The notes below the pieces were generated by a model. It was not told the origin of the DNA and ran no database searches. It was given only the letters and a program-made list of their open reading frames with translations. From contig JARWKL010000013.1 in NCBI GenBank assembly GCA_029961685.1, forward strand, positions 24,272,922 to 24,336,921: 64,000 nucleotides of DNA, in the 5' to 3' direction. The position numbers were made by a program, and so were the translations under genes. The stretch is from Aristolochia californica (taxonomy: Eukaryota; Streptophyta; Magnoliopsida; Piperales; Aristolochiaceae). How positions within the stretch are numbered: the first letter of the stretch is position 1; every line of letters begins with the position of its first letter. Below are positions 11,339 to 22,713 of the stretch, in pieces.

Positions 11339-13577
11339 AACATGCTATAAATGTTGTATATGATATTCCTGTATAAAATGGTAGTCCACCATATCTTCCA
11401 ACACTCCCCCTCCAGCCGATGATCTCTTTGTTCTTTTCCAAGAGACCCAACTTGCATAATATAAAAGAGAATAAAATCACTCCTAGTCATAAAACATTGC
11501 TTCATACTCTAGTTAAATGTTCATAGTCAAAAATATTTTCCTCTCAATTTCACAAGCAGAAATGTAGCTCTACTATGGGGAATAGATTTTACCGACTTTC
11601 TCAAGGTAGCTAAAAAATACCTCTTGCATGAATAATAGACTTGACTCACACTGGATGTTGGGCACACTCCTATCCTCTGTAGGTAGTGGGGTTATACGCG
11701 TGTTGCTCAGAAGTGTGACAGTAAAATCCACCATCATGGTGTCCATCCCTAGGGCACCAACTCTCAAATGGTAGGTGTAAAAATGGCAAATAAGGGGGGT
11801 AAAGGGTAATCACCTGAAGATAATATTCTAGGGCCACCATGTGCTTTCTTTTTCATCAGAATAACCAATGCTGACAACAATCAACAATCTAGAAGTCCTT
11901 CAATAATAATGTCTCAATCAGAGAGACACAATAGCAATAGCTGAAATGGGCATGTGCCCAAATAACACGAAACAAATAGGTAGTTATATAGCAACGGATA
12001 ACCAGTAGGTAGTAAAAGACCTTAAGAGCATAAGGACACATACGATAATCTATAACAAGTCTATCCATGAATAAGGAAGTTATGCACCAAGTAATAAGCT
12101 AAGGATAATCCAAGGTAATAATCAAGTTGTTGTCAAGCCGATAGGAGATAGCAGATAGCAGATAGTAGTTTTGACATTGAGTGAGTGAGTCAGGCCAAGT
12201 AATAGACTACCAATAATAAGTTGAATCAAGTGTTATTTGATAATCAATAAATAAAAAAATCTCCAATGTGCTCATCCTTCATACTTGTCCTTTTATCCCC
12301 TCCCCCCTCAAGCTAGGATCATTGACATTATCTCCCAGCTTGAAATCAACAAATATTTTGCAATCTCAAGTGCTAATCAACTTCTTGTATGATCAAGTAA
12401 AAGAAGGCTGGTATCAACAACTTCACTAGCTCAAATATTGCAAACCAAGTAACTCAAGCCAAGCCAAATATTTCAATCTTTTCTTGCCTTTATTTTTTAG
12501 GAAAAGATACAAAATCAAATTCTTTGTAATCTTTCAACATACAAACAAAATCTCATAAAATTTTTGGGTGGAAAAATCTTCTAAATAAGGTAGCTTCCTC
12601 TAATTGGTGTCAACTTAGCAATCAAATAAGACACCTTTCCTTGCCTTTTTTTTCTTGAAATTTTTAGGCAAGACAATCTTAGACAAATAAATCAAGGAAA
12701 GATTATGAAAATAAGATGATCTTCTAAAGATTCTTTCCAAATATTGTTACTTAATAAACAAAAACTTTTCAAGGGTAGATCCTAAGATACTTTCTTGATA
12801 TTGTTGATCAATATAAACAACTCAAAAGTTAAGCAAAATATTCGGCTTAAATTTGAATCTTCAAATGTAATAGTATAATAGCATTACTTGTGATTCTTCC
12901 AATCCGAATATCTCCTCAAATATAGATCTAATTGACTTAAAATTTTATCCTTCTGAAACTAGACTTAAATATCTTTCAACCAAGTATAACTACATATCAT
13001 AAAATATATATCTTCTGAGATAAATAATTTGATAGATTTCAAACTCTGTAATCTTGTTGAACTGAGTATTCTTTCTCATTTGGCCTGTATGACCATTGAC
13101 CGAGATTGATATCTCTATATATAAAATTCAGATTTGGAATTGGTTGAATGGGTAAGAAAATAGAATTACAGATATTTCTTTTGATATGTAATAATTCATA
13201 TAAAGTCTCATTCTTGATGGTATAAAACGGCTCGAAAGTTAAAACTTTTGCTATAGCACAAAATTTTTTTGCTCCTTGACCTTTTGATGCTTCAGATATC
13301 GATTTATCTTTCTTGAAAAAATTGATCTCAATGATTCTTTTTTTATTTGGAAACTAGACTCATATATATCTTTCCAATGGTATATAATTTGATATATGAA
13401 ACATACAAAAATAGAGTGAAACATCCAATCAAATATAAAAATTGAGAAATAAGACTTCAGGAAAAATGAGAAACTCCTCTTTTTTCTTTTTTCTTTGTTG
13501 TTTTTCTTCTTCTTCCTCCCTTTATTCTCTATTTTTTTCTCCATATTCTTCTCCTTTTACATCTCAAATCATTGCCC
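11339..13577 (-). other. Non-coding interior of the non-autonomous LTR element
   Basis: No retroviral motif in any frame. 11339-11800 matches the family tail found at 60604-61020 (for example ctttgtaggtagtg and the accaactctcaa phrases). Around 12300 is a ccctcaagctagg then ctcccagcttgaaatc block like that at 2675. The rest is AT-rich and stop-rich. The primer site complement is at 13578-13589. The minus frame at 13251-13544 is lysine/phenylalanine low-complexity and not considered a gene. Confidence 0.6.
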
Positions 13578-13589
13578 ACTCTGATACAA

Positions 13590-14005
13590 TGTTGAAACTT
13601 CAGATTCCATGATGTATAACAATGTATAACCACATTAGAAGAATATTAAGGGGTGAGAAGAAGAAGAAGAGTTGTGGAGAAAAGATTTTAGGAGGAGAAG
13701 AGGAAGGGTGATGAATTTGGAGAAAAAATAAGGAAGATTAGGGTAATGGACTTGTCCAAACCATCCCCCTTAAGTTGTATTTATAAATTTCAAAATTGCT
13801 AATATTATAAAAATACCCTTCAACCTAATAAGAGTGAATAAGAGACATAAATTATAAATAATTACATCATTGTTATCTTTATGAGATTACTCTTTATTTA
13901 CTATCTTGCCACCACTATGTGGGCCTATGGGCCATTGCCATGGTCTATGGACTTGAGCCCATCTTCCACACACTTGGGCGTGTGAGCCTTCCTTGGTCGT
14001 GTGGG
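13590..14005 (-). repeat. 5' (right) LTR of the non-autonomous element, end truncated
   Basis: Starts tgttgaaacttcag right after the primer-site complement, and aligns with 5720-6131 to about 14005, where the final 20 bp are replaced by the start of another LTR. Confidence 0.75.
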
Positions 14006-14011
14006 ATACGA

Positions 14012-14410
14012 TGTTCATTTTCAGGATTCCATGGATTTAGATCAAGGAGAAAATGAGATACGACATATTGGGAGAAAATAAGAGGAAGAAAAGATGTTAT
14101 GGACTTGTGTCCTAATCCTCCCCCAGAAGCTCAATTAATAGATTAATAAAACTACAATATTAAAATTATGCCCCTATAACTTAAACTAATTACATCAATA
14201 CCATTTTTATGAGATGATTCTTTATTTACCATAATACCACCACTATGTGGGCCTGTGGGTTCTTCTTCTTGTTTTGTGGGTCTTGAACCCATCTTCCTCC
14301 TCTCTTGAATGTGTGGGCCTTCCTTGGTCTTATGTGTTTGAGCTCATCTTTCATACACTTAGACTTGTGGGCCTTCTTTGGTCGTGTGGGCTTGGGCCCA
14401 TCTTATAATA
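14012..14410 (-). repeat. Related LTR remnant (about 399 bp)
   Basis: The segment begins gatacg-atgttcattttcagg, which looks like the end of a primer-site complement plus an LTR start, and ends gggcccatcttataata. Its interior shares the atgtgggcctgtggg and cttccttggtc phrases with 13590-14005. It may be a recombinant double LTR or a second solo LTR; no TSD was found. Confidence 0.5.
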
Positions 14411-16660
14411 TCTTTTAATATAAATAAGAACGAAGAAATGTTAGAAACTAATAGAGTTAATTGATAGCTTTTAGCTTATATTTTTATTAACAGATATAGT
14501 ATCCTTAGGACCTTATAGACCTAATTTTCTCTCCTACCATCACTTCCAACTGTAGTTAAATAAGAGTTTCTTGTCCACTTCTTCAAAAATTTTGTATATG
14601 TCAGCATTGGTTCATGTCAAAATCTAATCGCCTACTAGAGTTTATTATAGAAGTGATTCTTGGTTGTTTCTTTAAAGTTTGAGAGTAAGAGGGTCAAGTT
14701 TGATTTTTTTTTTTTTAAGATTATTTCTATATTTTTTAGAGGTCTATATGAAGTTTTTTTTTTTTTTATCTAAGAAACAAGTATAAGGCTATTTATGAAA
14801 TTTAAGTAAACAAGGGTATTTTTGTAACTCTAAATAAATTAAAAAATATTCCTATTGTACCATTTGAAGTTTTTTTAGCCGAAAAATATGTATAATTGTG
14901 AAAATTTACACCGACAAGGCTATTAATTAAGTAATTTTGATAAATCCAAAGTTTCTTATAGTTAATTCAATGGACTATTGGATGGCTAGTAGTCAAATTA
15001 TGTGTAATTTGTTAATAAGATTCCATCTATTAAAAAAATATCTACTAGACACAAATGTAAAAATAGATGACATCAATTAATTAAACCGTTTTCTATCAAT
15101 TAATTATTGAATTGTTTGATAAGAGCACAAGATGTAGTTTAATTGACCATTGGATACTTAGAAGTCAAAAAAATAAAATAGATGAATAAGATCCATATGT
15201 TAACTCAATTGACCAATGGACATTAATTGATGGATGAATTGCCAACAATTAAGTGAACTTACTTATAAAAGTCTTAACTATTAGATACCTAGTGATTAAA
15301 AATATTGATTGACCAATGCACTCTTATCGGTTAACTCAATCAACAGTTAGAAATTGAGTAATTTTTAACTTGTAATATGTTATGAATTCGGAATTAAAAG
15401 GAGGAGATAGTTAATAAGGGAGTTAAATGTTTTTTATTTGTAAGGCCACCATATAATAAAAAAGGATGACACCTCACATTGAGGTGGCATTTTCTTAGGG
15501 TTAAAAATTGTATCCAATCACTAGCTTCACTTCTCCCACACGTTCAACATAACCCATTTGTGTACTTAAAAACAATTAAATGAGATTAAAATGACAAGTG
15601 CAAAGGGTTCAACACAAGGCAACAAAAGACCTGTTCTACTAGGTGTAACAAAATAATCCATTCTAGTCCATTTAATTCCACCAAACACTTTTGGGGATTT
15701 CTTCTTGTTTGCAGGTTCATAAGAGAGAAATTATACATGCTTTTAAGTCTCAGCCAATTCCAACATATGTGACCCACCCAGGTCCGTCAACCGACTGTTA
15801 CTTGCCCATTAATGGCCCTAATGAGCTACATGGGACACTTAGCTACTCGCCTGTGAGGCAACTCTTCTACAAAAATAATTGTGTCCAACATCCTCAATTA
15901 ATCCTGTAACCTTCTTTTAGTACATGAGATTTCTCAATCTTATCCACGAAACCAATCAGATTAGGTGACATCCTGCCTGAGACCTTTCAATATTAATTGT
16001 GATTCCATAAAAGGAATTTTGTTGTCACAAAAGAAACTTCCACCCATTAAAGGGTATCAAATTAAACTGTAAAGAGTTTGAAAAATCCAAGACATATGAA
16101 GAGATGAGGTCACTCCTGCTCTCCCATGCCCGCTTTTTCTTCAAAGAAACAGTGGCCTGTGCATCATCTTAGCTCATTAGGAAGAGAAGTTCTTTTCCAG
16201 GGGATATTTTATGTTTTAGCACGTCTTATGCATGTAGATTTTGAAGTTTCTTATTTAGAGGAATATATGCAAGAATTCGAGTATAATGGGTGTTTTGTTT
16301 TCTCTGGATTCTTCTACAATTTATGTTAATTTTATAATTAGAATGAGAGGAAAAAGAGGTGCGATCAATCATGTCCAAAGACCTTTTGATTTAACGGATT
16401 TAGGCACTCGCTCCTTCTCTCTTCCTCTCACCAATCTGATGTTGAGATCCACATCGACTTCTGTTTAACAAAAGTGGTTGCTCCGTCAATTTTTTGCCAA
16501 AATTCATGATTATGCATAGAATTTGGAGGTGTATAGACCATGATTAGCATCGAGACGGAAAAAACGATAACTGAATATGGTGGTGCTTCCGTTAGAGAAG
16601 AAAAGTGCAGAGAAACAATGGCGAGACGCTTCTCATGATTTAATTATCTTCTCTTAGCTC
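14411..16660. other. AT-rich intergenic DNA without recognisable genes
   Basis: Six-frame inspection shows only short frames. A hairpin gacacctc/gaggtggc is at 15468-15488. No retroelement motif was seen. This is the left flank of the gene island. Confidence 0.55.
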
Positions 16661-16663
16661 CTC

Positions 16664-16672
16664 CTATATAAG
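16664..16672 (+). promoter_or_regulatory. Possible TATA box, 1.3 kb upstream of the NAC start
   Basis: ctatataag inside ctcctatataagccg has the best TATA consensus in the gene island. It is 1.31 kb from the NAC start codon, so it would only serve that gene if a 5' leader intron existed. It may instead belong to a decayed promoter. Confidence 0.3.
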
Positions 16673-16820
16673 CCGAAGTTGCTGGGTTTCTTCTCTATTC
16701 CTGTTTAACAGCCTGTAGTTCTCCAATAGATAAAGGATTGATCTGTGTATGAACCTGTTTATAGTGTCTGATTAGACTGAAAGTAAAGGTGAGAGACTAG
16801 TTGAATAATTAATTTGACAA

Positions 16821-17194
16821 GGGAAGAAGACATGAGGGTTCGCAATTCGTTGTGGCCTGGGAGGTGGCCTAAAGAATAAAAGTGGAGCCCACGAAGTTCA
16901 ATGGTGACCTAGAGAATATATGACGGTCCCTTTGTGATCTGAAATGTGTTTGAGGAGAAGAGGAAGAAGAAGGAGAAGGGGAACAGGATAATGTATGGGA
17001 TAGGGAGGGAAGAAGACATGAGGGATTCTCTTTCGCAATTCGTTGTGGCCTAAGGAATAAAAGTGGAGCCCACGAAGATAAAGGTTTAAGTTTAATGGTG
17101 ACCTAGAGAATATATGACGGTCCCTCTGTGGTTGAGGAGAAGAGGAAGAAGGAGAAGGGGAAGAGGAAAATGTATGGGATAGAGAGGGAAGAAT
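16821..17194. repeat. Direct tandem duplication (period about 187 bp) upstream of the NAC gene
   Basis: Copy 1 starts at 16821 and copy 2 at 17008, both with gggaagaagacatgaggg, ggagcccacgaag, gacctagagaatatatgacg and the aggagaagggga phrase in the same order, with small indels. It contains no coding sequence and lies 0.8-1.2 kb upstream of the NAC start codon. Confidence 0.78.
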
Positions 17195-17260
17195 GAAAGC
17201 GGAAGGCCTCCGATTGCTATCGTCCTCATTGGCTCAATGATGTCGTTGGGGTGGTTACAC

Positions 17261-17285
17261 AAAAAAAAAAAAAAAAAAAAAAAAA
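17261..17285. repeat. Poly-A run (25 bp)
   Basis: Homopolymer of 25 adenines 0.7 kb upstream of the NAC coding start. It could be an old poly-A tail of a non-LTR insertion, but no target-site duplication was recognised. Confidence 0.9.
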
Positions 17286-17677
17286 CGAGTGACGGCCTAT
17301 AACACAGATTCTCTTTCTCTTTCTCACTCGAGATGGCTGGTGGTTTCAAAAGAACATTTCCCCGAGATTTTATGGTCGAATGTCGTCGTTACGATGGAGC
17401 CTTGCGCCCCACACTCTCCCCTTCATGGCTCCACCTTACGCTTCTCTTCTCCCTTTGTGGACCACTGCTCTACCTCACTCTCTCTCTCTCTGGAAAGGTG
17501 GGTGGCACTTCTGGAAGCCCTCTCTCTCCCTCTCTCTCTCCTCTTTCTTTCTCTTTTTCTCTCTTTCTCTCTCTCTCTAACCATTCCCACTCCAAAGTAA
17601 CCTGAGAGCCCATAAAAAATTTCAAACCCTTTTCGAATCTCTACCACATGAACCCTTTCTTTCTTGTTGTGTGAGTG

Positions 17678-17692
17678 TATATATATATATAT
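17678..17692 (+). promoter_or_regulatory. TA-rich core promoter candidate of the NAC gene
   Basis: A tatatatatatatat run lies 292-306 bp before the start codon and is followed by a pyrimidine-rich (TCTC) stretch, a layout common for plant leaders. If used, it would give a leader of about 260 bp that contains two tiny upstream ORFs. Confidence 0.45.
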
Positions 17693-17778
17693 GAGGTCTC
17701 CAGCTGCAATTGGCCTCACGCTCACCATTTCTCTTCTGAATATCTCTCTCCTCTCTCCTCTTCCTTTCTCCCTCTCAT

Positions 17779-17802
17779 ATGGTTACCTCAAAATTATCAT
17801 AA
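17779..17802 (+). promoter_or_regulatory. Short upstream ORF (7 codons plus stop) in the NAC leader
   Basis: ATG GTT ACC then a stop eight codons from the start, 182 bp upstream of the main start. A second, three-codon uORF is at 17895-17906. Both lie downstream of the TA-rich candidate promoter. Whether they are transcribed is unknown. Confidence 0.35.
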
Positions 17803-17983
17803 GCAGTTTCAAAAGAGAAAAAAGAGGAGGCATTCTGGTGCTCATTGTCTTTTCTCAAACTTTCTGTCTGCTCCGGTCCTTCCTTGTAAAAGTAATGCTC
17901 TTTTAATCGATACCCTTTCCCTCTATCACCGCAGTGAACTCAGGACCACAAGGATTCCAGCTTCGTTCTTCCTGGAAGAGAAT

Positions 17984-19378
17984 ATGAATCTGTCCGTTAA
18001 TGGTCAATCTCGAGTTCCACCGGGCTTCCGGTTCCATCCCACCGAGGAGGAGCTTTTGGACTACTACCTCAGGAAGAAGGTCGCCTGCGAGAGGATCGAT
18101 CTTGATGTCATCCGAGATGTCGATCTCAACAAGCTTGAGCCCTGGGATATACAAGGTGCGGTGCTGCTCAAACCATCCGTCCTGTATCTCCTCTCACTTT
18201 CGGAATAAAGACATTATTAAGAGCAACGAGATTCTCATTCTGCGTATTTTTTTATGATTTTTTTTTTTTTTTTTTTTTTTTCACAGACGAATGTCGGATT
18301 GGCTCCACCCCGCAAAACGACTGGTATTTCTTCGGCCACAAAGACAAGAAGTATCCAACAGGAACCCGAACGAATCGAGCAACTGCGGCAGGCTTCTGGA
18401 AGGCCACAGGCCGTGATAAGGTCATCTATACCAACTTTAAACGAATCGGAATGAGGAAGACTCTCGTCTTTTACAAAGGAAGAGCTCCACACGGCCAGAA
18501 ATCCGACTGGATCATGCACGAATACAGGCTTGATGACGTATCGGATAATACCTCCCAATCCAATGTAAGAAGCCTTTTCGACATAATGGATTCGTTTCCA
18601 CTTAACTTTGGGTTCGTTTTCACTCCTAACCTTGGCTGCAAATGAATGTCGATTAAAATTCCAACAGCCGGCCATCACCGGTGGAGAGTCGGCGCAAGAA
18701 GATGGCTGGGTGGTTTGCCGCCTTTTCAAGAAGAAGAATCTCCACAAGGCCGCAGATAGTCCCAACAACTCTTCCTCCGCCACAAGCGAGACGAACGCCC
18801 AAATGCTCCACTCCAGTAACAGCGACGGGGCACTCGACCAGATTCTTCAATACATGGGCAGAGCATGCAAAAAAGAGAACAAGTCCAACAACGGGCAGAG
18901 GTTTCTCCGACAGATCGACAAGAGCGCCAGCCACGAAAGGTTCATGCAACTGCTCCCACAGGAGAGCCCCACTACTCTTCCCTCCACCCAGAGTTGCTAC
19001 ACGCCGGATGTTCAGATCATGGCAGACACAGATGGCTCAATAACCACCCATGGCGACCCTGGTTTGAACCCACTTTTCCACATGGAAACCGGCCATCTCA
19101 GCGACTGGAACACCCTAGACCGTCTCGTTGCCTCACATCTCAACGGTCAATCAGAGACATCCAAGCAACTATCCGGCTTCAACGACCCCTCCCTCTTCTT
19201 CTGCTCCGTTTCCGACTCCGACCTCCCCTTGCCGTCTCACCTCCGCTCCTCCAACAGATCATTCGCCGGTTCTCATGACAACAGTAGCAACAATGACATG
19301 GATCTGTGGAGCTTTGCACGATCGGCGTACTCGTCAACTGATCACTTCCCTCTGTGTCAAACCCCTCTTCCTAACTGA
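17984..19378 (+). CDS. NAC transcription factor, NST/SND1-like secondary wall regulator
   Basis: Three exons: 17984-18155, 18287-18564 and 18668-19378, with GT-AG introns of 131 and 103 bp; the joined frame is 386 aa. Residues 11-139 form a complete NAC domain: [14 protein letters not shown] (A), [18 protein letters not shown] (B), [20 protein letters not shown] and [10 protein letters not shown] (C), [18 protein letters not shown] and DWIMHEYRL (D), then [12 protein letters not shown] (E) encoded by exon 3. The MNLSVNGQS start, the LDRLVAS block and the C-terminal MDLW block match the NST/SND1 clade rather than VND. Family members are nuclear activators of lignin, cellulose and xylan genes in fibres. 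Intron positions are those usual for NAC genes. The start is chosen because the clade begins at this residue; the longer open frame upstream crosses the TATA run. Clade is fairly sure, exact orthology is not. Confidence 0.93.
18258..18281 (+). repeat. Poly-T run in NAC intron 1, next to the 3' splice site
   Basis: 24 thymines directly precede cacag at 18282-18286, so the run serves as the polypyrimidine tract of intron 1. Length variation here is expected between individuals. Confidence 0.85.
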
Positions 19379-20496
19379 AATTTTCCACCCATCTCTTCCA
19401 GATACTCCTACGAGAGTCTCCCGAGTCAAATACTTATCCTTGTCGTTCATGTGAGAGCTATTATGAAAAACCCTTTTTACTTCATTAAAAGTATAGATAG
19501 CTAACAAAATAGAAAAAAAAATTAAGCTGGAGTGGCATTATCAAATATTATCGTTTCATGATCACGATGGCTTCCGTCTAACTAATGTGCTTATTTCATC
19601 TTAACTATATTTCTTTCTTTCTTTCTCCCTCCCTCCCTTTGTCCAATGGTTCCGAAGATCTCATGGTATACAGAACGTTCTCGTTTTAAACTTTTCGCCG
19701 GCCACCACCTCCGAAAATCCAAGAAGACAAACCGCACAAAACTAAAAATACAAATCCGTGGATATATAATATTAGAAGACAAAGGATTTCCAACATAGGA
19801 CGACGACGACTACGTAAAGACGTTACGCTTTTTGGATACTTTTGGGTTCGGTAAAGGGGATGTCATGAGGATCAAAAAGAAAAGGTTGAGGGTTAGTCAC
19901 GTTCTTGATCAAACAATGATCGCAGTTTTGAATGGATTGGGTCGTCTATCTTGAAGAAGGGACGGAAGAAGCAAAATGCGATGCGGCTGCTTCTGGGTGT
20001 TCGGAAGTCACACTCACGGTTCCAGGAATTCCCACTCGCTCTGTGCAGCCATTATATTTCTGTCTTTTGCAGATTAATTACGTATTCAAGGTTTTTGATG
20101 ATTTGTCTTCCTTGTTTCTCTGTGGGTGGTCCAAACTTGGTATTTCTTTGACCTGCTTAATTTCATTTTCGAATGCGAGTAGGTAGCTGATAACGAAGAC
20201 TATCTTTATCCAGTCTCCCTGGGTCATGGTAAAGCATTTACAGGCAATTTAAGATTCAGTAAACTCCTTAGGAAGAGTATCGAGATATCATTTTTTTTGT
20301 AAACTTTTGTATCTAAAAATGTCTTATCAATTAACCGTTCTTTCAAACTTCTAATGAATGAGTACAATTTTGTCATGAGATACCCCAAAGAGGTAGATTT
20401 ATTGTTCAATGTGCTTGTGCCAATAGAAAACCATAGGAAAAGAATTAAGAACAAATAAGTTTCATCTTGCTATAAATTTCCGATCTGTATACCTTT
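19379..20496. other. 3' flank of the NAC gene; orphan ORF at 19932-20186
   Basis: No canonical AATAAA is seen in the first 400 bp after the stop, which is common in plants. An 84-codon plus-strand frame at 19932-20186 (MDWVVYLEEGTEEAKCD...) is not recognised. Its first third has a less AT-rich composition than its surroundings and it might be a gene fragment, but no domain is visible. Confidence 0.4.
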
Positions 20497-20875
20497 GGGC
20501 TGTGTTCGGAACACAAAAAGTGGAGAGAAAATAAAAGGAAGAAAAGAAAAAGAGAGAGAAAATAAAAGAAAAGAAAAAAAAATCTTGTTTGGATGCCCAT
20601 GAAAAATGAGAGAGAAATAAAAGAGAAATGCAGTTTCTCTTGTTTGGATATTTTAAAATTTTGATGATTAAAATTTTCTTTCAAGTTTTTATTTCTTTTT
20701 TTTTCCAAAAATTCGATTATTTTGTGAGAGAAAATTATTAAATAAGAGAGAAAGTTATCTTCTCTCTTATTTTCTTTTCTCTCAATGATTATCTGCTGAC
20801 ACAAAAAAAAAAAAAAAACCTTTTCACCCATTCTCTTTTCTTTTCTTTACTTTTCTGTGGATTCCAAACAGGGCC
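20497..20875. mobile_element. MITE-like element, copy 1
   Basis: 379 bp with ends gggctgtgttcggaac and attccaaacagggcc, which are inverted relative to each other. The interior is rich in gagagaaa/ttttctctc and contains cttgtttggatgccca. Two more copies are at 20961-21247 and 29306-29658. Ends of this type (GGGC-TGTTTGGAA) occur in plant hAT-like MITEs, but no clear target-site duplication was found, so the superfamily is open. Confidence 0.6.
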
Positions 20876-20960
20876 TTAGGGGTGAGCAAAATTTCACCCT
20901 AATTATCCTTTTCAACAAAAATGGTAATGGTTAGGAAAATTGTTATTCTAATTACCCTAT

Positions 20961-21247
20961 GGTTGTGTTTGCAACACAGAAAGTGGGGAGAATAGAAAAG
21001 GAAGAGAAACACACACAAAAAAAAGAAAAAAAAATAAAAAAAGATTTTTTTTTCTTGTTTAGATGCCCATAAAAAATTGAGAGAGAAATGCAGTTTCTCT
21101 TATTTGGATACACGTGAAAATTGAAAGAAAAAACAGAATTAGTAATATTTAAATTTTTTAATAATTAAGAATTTCTCTCAAGTTTCTATTTCTTTTCTCG
21201 TTAATTCCATTATTTTCTTTTCTTTTCTGTAGGTTCCAAACAGACCC
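20961..21247. mobile_element. MITE-like element, copy 2
   Basis: Shorter (287 bp) relative of copy 1: starts ggttgtgtttgcaacacag, shares tagatgcccataaaaa and gcagtttctct, and ends ggttccaaacagaccc. Separated from copy 1 by 85 bp. Confidence 0.55.
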
Positions 21248-22708
21248 TAAATGAACTAACAAGGCACAAATGAAAGAAAATCCGTCAAAGAAAATATATT
21301 TCACAATAGATAAAATTATTTATAAGAAAATAACTTTTTTGTTACTTTGTTTTCTGCTTACAATGGCACAAACATTCCCTTAATAAAACTTTCCAATACT
21401 TTCCCAAATATCTATAATTTTCAATTGACAATAATGACATGATGGAGAATGACAAGACGTTTATGCAAATGATGCTACATATGTACATATACATAAAGGG
21501 AGAAGTAGGAATCGTTGGCTGCAACATCTATATACTGAATAAGAACACCCTGCAGAAGACAGGTTAATTAGGGTTTCAATTTCCTCATCACCCACTCATT
21601 GTTAGCACCTTCCTGGTTTTAATATTGGAACCCATGGCACATAATGATCCTGCTTTTGTTAATCCCTCTTTTCCAAACGTTGACACATTGGAGAAGGACA
21701 TATATTTGCATAATCAAGTGTACTTTGCACAAATGAATCGCTCTTTCTTCAATGAAACAGCACTAAACAGAATCACCCATGTCTCTTCTTTACGATAATA
21801 GCCTGTGGGTGAGATAGAAAGATTCTTTTATAGTTAAGATGATGCTGGTGACCGGTGGGTGCTTGAACTGGGGCCTTTTCACTTGGAAGTATTTCCAAAA
21901 CGCCACCAAGTCTTTCTCCATGTGTTTTTGGCACCTTCTCTGTTGCTAATTTAATATGATTCATTCCACTGTCACTGGATTTTCATTTATTTGTTGGTCG
22001 ATCTAGGGTTTTGAAAGAAGACCTACCCCACGTCAATCATTAAAAAATGTAGAGACGAATGTGCTCTCGTAAGCGCTCCAAGAAAACGTGAACAGAGTAT
22101 CTGCCTTTCTTTAATGCAAGAATTCTCCATTAGAGATTCTCCTGGTCAATCATCCTTCCAGGTGTTAAGAAAAGCAGGTTCCGCCATGAATCGAATTAAC
22201 TCTCTCTTGTTTGTATTTTTTTTAAGTTATTATAAAATACTGACTGGGATGTGGGAACTGGAGCATCATTAAGGATTCATAACTCTGCAACTAAACACGG
22301 TAAAACGAATACCCAAGCGAGTAAAGAAAGAACTTCCAACGAAGAACTTCTGATCGAAAGCATTCAGACACTTCGAATAAATGGAAACTTCAAGTTGAAA
22401 CAGTACTCTAAAACCCTCTCTGGTTTCTTTAATCTGCTCGATTATACCCAGGGCATGTCTTAAATCAAAACGGTCCATACGATTAAGAAAACTAATCCTT
22501 ATATTCTCGACCAAAGAAGTCGAGAAAAGGATAACAACTGGCACGCATTGCGAAACAAATTCATGGAGAACCTCATGATGCACTAGACTGCATGATACAA
22601 GCCTAACTTTTGCTTCATAGAGAATCACTTGGTTCTAGGTTTCGATGGATTCTATTTGAAGCAACCAGTGGAATTCTTGTCAATTTTCCTTTTTACAAAG
22701 CGAAACAA
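21248..22708. other. Intergenic DNA with an unidentified ORF at 22269-22628 (-)
   Basis: The only longer frame is a 119-codon minus-strand ORF at 22269-22628; the opposite strand is also open for 70 codons (22251-22463). Neither shows a domain I recognise. The remainder holds no repeats or retroelement motifs that could be recognised. Confidence 0.35.
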
Positions 22709-22713
22709 CTGCG

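Larger units (their letters stand above)
5720..14005 (-). mobile_element. Non-autonomous LTR retrotransposon, split by a nested copia
   Basis: LTRs at 5720-6131 and 13590-14005 share the block that starts tgttgaaac and runs through cttgtccaaacc. A primer site complement (actctgatacaa) precedes the right LTR, and a polypurine-tract complement (ctcttcctcagg) follows the left LTR, so the element is on the minus strand. Once the nested copia at 6174-11333 is removed the interior is only about 2.3 kb and has no gag, protease, integrase or RT motif. The last bases of the right LTR are lost at a junction with another LTR. The tail resembles those at 60588-61080 and 62438-62891. Confidence 0.72.

Noticed and set aside
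13251..13544. 97-codon minus ORF rich in Lys, Phe and Ile
   Set aside because: Low complexity, lies in the non-coding interior of a non-autonomous element; start is in a poly-Lys run.
17289..17728. Overlapping ORFs of 66-103 codons upstream of the NAC gene, both strands
   Set aside because: Composition artefacts of the CT-rich (Leu/Ser) and AG-rich (Arg/Glu) microsatellite-like leader.
17675..17983. N-terminal extension of the NAC protein to 17675
   Set aside because: The first residues are encoded by the TA repeat (MYIYIY) and no NST relative has such an extension; the start at 17984 matches the clade.
18235..18783. 182-codon minus-strand ORF across NAC exon 2
   Set aside because: It is the antisense of conserved NAC coding sequence and an intron, ends in a poly-Lys run from the poly-T tract, and shows no domain.
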